Part shown: one piece after another, positions 62,961-64,000 of the stretch
How the letters are laid out: each line of letters begins with the position of its first letter
Position numbering within the stretch: the first letter of the stretch is position 1
Origin: an uncultured Lachnospiraceae bacterium
Lineage (GTDB): Bacteria > Bacillota > Clostridia > Lachnospirales > Lachnospiraceae
Assembly: GCA_910585655.1 (NCBI GenBank)
Contig: CAJUFW010000001.1
Span: forward strand, 1-64,000
Direction: 5' to 3'
DNA length: 64,000 nt
Program-made: the position numbers and the translations under genes
The notes under the pieces: generated by a model
The model's database searches: none
Told to the model about the DNA's origin: nothing
Seen by the model: the letters and a program-made list of their open reading frames with translations, nothing else

Positions 62961-64000
62961 ATGGTTAGGACGGTAAGCATTGGCTGTCAGGAGTTTGAAC
63001 GTTTTATAACAGAAGGATATTTTTATATTGATAAAACTGCGTTCTTAAAAGAATGGTGGGAAAATGCAGATATTGTAACACTCATTACCCGCCCCAGGCG
63101 GTTTGGAAAAACCTTAACGATGAATATGGTAGAAACTTTTTTTTCTATTCGTTATACGGGCAGAGGAGAATTGTTTGAGGGGCTTTCTATTTGGAAAGAA
63201 GAGGCTTATCGGAAGCTACAGGGAAGCTATCCGGTGTTGTTTTTAAGTTTTGCCGGGATGAAGGGAGCCGAGTATCACACCATAAATCATGATATCTGCG
63301 ATATGTTGACACAGCTTTTTCGGAAACATGCGTTTTTATTGGAAGGAGACTGTCTGCTTACTGCTGAGCGGGAGGAATTTGAAGCATTTTGCCGGAGGGT
63401 ACCAGAAGTTTCCCTGGCAGAAGCCTTTAAAAAATTGACGGAATATCTTTACCGTTATTATGGTAAAAAAGTGATTGTACTGTTGGATGAATACGATACT
63501 CCGTTGCAGGAGGCTTATATCAACGGATACTGGGAAGAGATTGTTTCTGTTCTTCAACGTTTTTTTCATGCTGCTTTGAAAACAAATCCTTCTTTGGAAC
63601 GGGCGCTTTTAACAGGAGTGACACGAATCAGCAAAGAATCTATTTTTTCGGATTTAAACCATTTGGAGGTAGTTACGATTACTTCAGATAAGTATGCCGA
63701 TAAGTTTGGCTTTACAGAAGAAGAGGTGTTTCGTGCGTTAGAAGAGTATGGGTTATCTGATAAAAAAACGGAGGTCAAAAGCTGGTACGATGGATTTACT
63801 TTTGGAACACAAACTGATATTTATAATCCGTGGTCGATTATCAATTATCTGGACAAAAGGAAAGTAGGAAGCTATTGGGTAAATACCAGCAGCAACCATC
63901 TGGCAGGAACACTGATTCAGAAGGGAAACGCAGAGGTAAAGCAGGAGTTTGAATTATTGTTATCCGATCAGACGATTACTACGGAATTAGAGGAACAAAT
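62961..64000 (+). CDS. AAA-ATPase-like protein (PF09820 type), 3' end beyond the window
   Basis: At least 346 residues, open to the window edge. It opens SIGCQEFERFITEGYFYIDKTAFLKEWWEN, has Walker A RPRRFGKTLTMN (near residue 47), Walker B VIVLLDEYDTPLQEAY (near 173), SLERALLTGVTRISKESIFSDLNHL and VKSWYDGFTFG, IYNPWSIINYL. This is the AAA-ATPase-like family that usually ends in a PD-(D/E)XK nuclease-like domain (DUF1703), present in many copies in gut anaerobes. Function unknown; possibly mobile or defence-related. ATG 62961 follows GGAAG; GTG 62955 is an alternative. Confidence 0.85.
   Translation, partial: MVRTVSIGCQEFERFITEGYFYIDKTAFLKEWWENADIVTLITRPRRFGKTLTMNMVETFFSIRYTGRGELFEGLSIWKEEAYRKLQGSYPVLFLSFAGMKGAEYHTINHDICDMLTQLFRKHAFLLEGDCLLTAEREEFEAFCRRVPEVSLAEAFKKLTEYLYRYYGKKVIVLLDEYDTPLQEAYINGYWEEIVSVLQRFFHAALKTNPSLERALLTGVTRISKESIFSDLNHLEVVTITSDKYADKFGFTEEEVFRALEEYGLSDKKTEVKSWYDGFTFGTQTDIYNPWSIINYLDKRKVGSYWVNTSSNHLAGTLIQKGNAEVKQEFELLLSDQTITTELEEQ

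Overview
The window reads as a chromosomal segment of an anaerobic Clostridia bacterium, most likely a Lachnospiraceae (Blautia-like) gut organism. The reasons are purine-rich AGGAGG ribosome-binding sites, an McsA/McsB/ClpC cluster, one-carbon genes of the acetogen type (formate-THF ligase, FolD and a cyclodeaminase-type cyclohydrolase), a glycogen phosphorylase/4-alpha-glucanotransferase pair, and repeated sugar lipoprotein/AraC modules. Genus cannot be fixed from the sequence alone. Almost all genes lie on the + strand.

Layout. 1-3.5 kb: tail of a membrane protein, tcdA, a GH2 glycosidase and an O6-alkylguanine transferase. 3.4-5.3 kb, minus strand: a broken vWA-type DUF2828 gene, an over-long tRNA-like gene and a coiled-coil protein. 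5.5-12 kb: recQ, a secreted SH3b autolysin and a cohesin-like surface protein. 11.8-24.6 kb: housekeeping (mcsA-mcsB-clpC, radA, topB, glmS, a hexapeptide-repeat protein, cyclohydrolase, folD), then glpK. 26-28 kb: a self-regulated padR-DUF2812 pair facing an FNT channel. 28-34 kb: two esterases around glgP-malQ. 34-37 kb: an AraC regulator and a sugar lipoprotein gene interrupted by an in-frame stop. 37-44.8 kb: uppP, ftsK, fhs and small proteins. 45-46.5 kb: an AT-rich two-gene module (DUF4869 plus P-loop ATPase with a TOPRIM-like C-terminal half). 46.5-48.4 kb: tandem nucleoside hydrolases. 48.7-62.8 kb: a sugar-catabolic island (transaldolase, LacI, DUF5060-type glycosidase, fucose/arabinose-isomerase-like enzyme, two-subunit transketolase, FGGY kinase, membrane AraC regulator, two substrate-binding lipoproteins). 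63-64 kb: start of an AAA-ATPase-like gene.

How genes combine. The island encodes a possible release - isomerise - phosphorylate - transketolase/transaldolase route for a sugar, in the style of known D-apiose catabolism; the substrate is not proven. Folate genes are spread over the window rather than in one operon.

Most unusual points: (1) a structured leader element, two copies before glmS and one full plus one partial copy before the transketolase, whose three stems differ completely in sequence but pair in every copy while the terminal motif and the 3' tail GGAACTTAAAA stay constant; (2) an over-long (~102 nt) tRNA mimic carrying a Y-RNA-like GCCGAATG motif directly upstream of a vWA-domain gene, resembling a Ro/YrlA pair; (3) an O6-alkylguanine transferase whose C-terminal tail is antisense to the remains of that vWA gene; (4) the AT-rich DUF4869/ATPase module inserted at a ribosome-binding leader shared with its neighbours.
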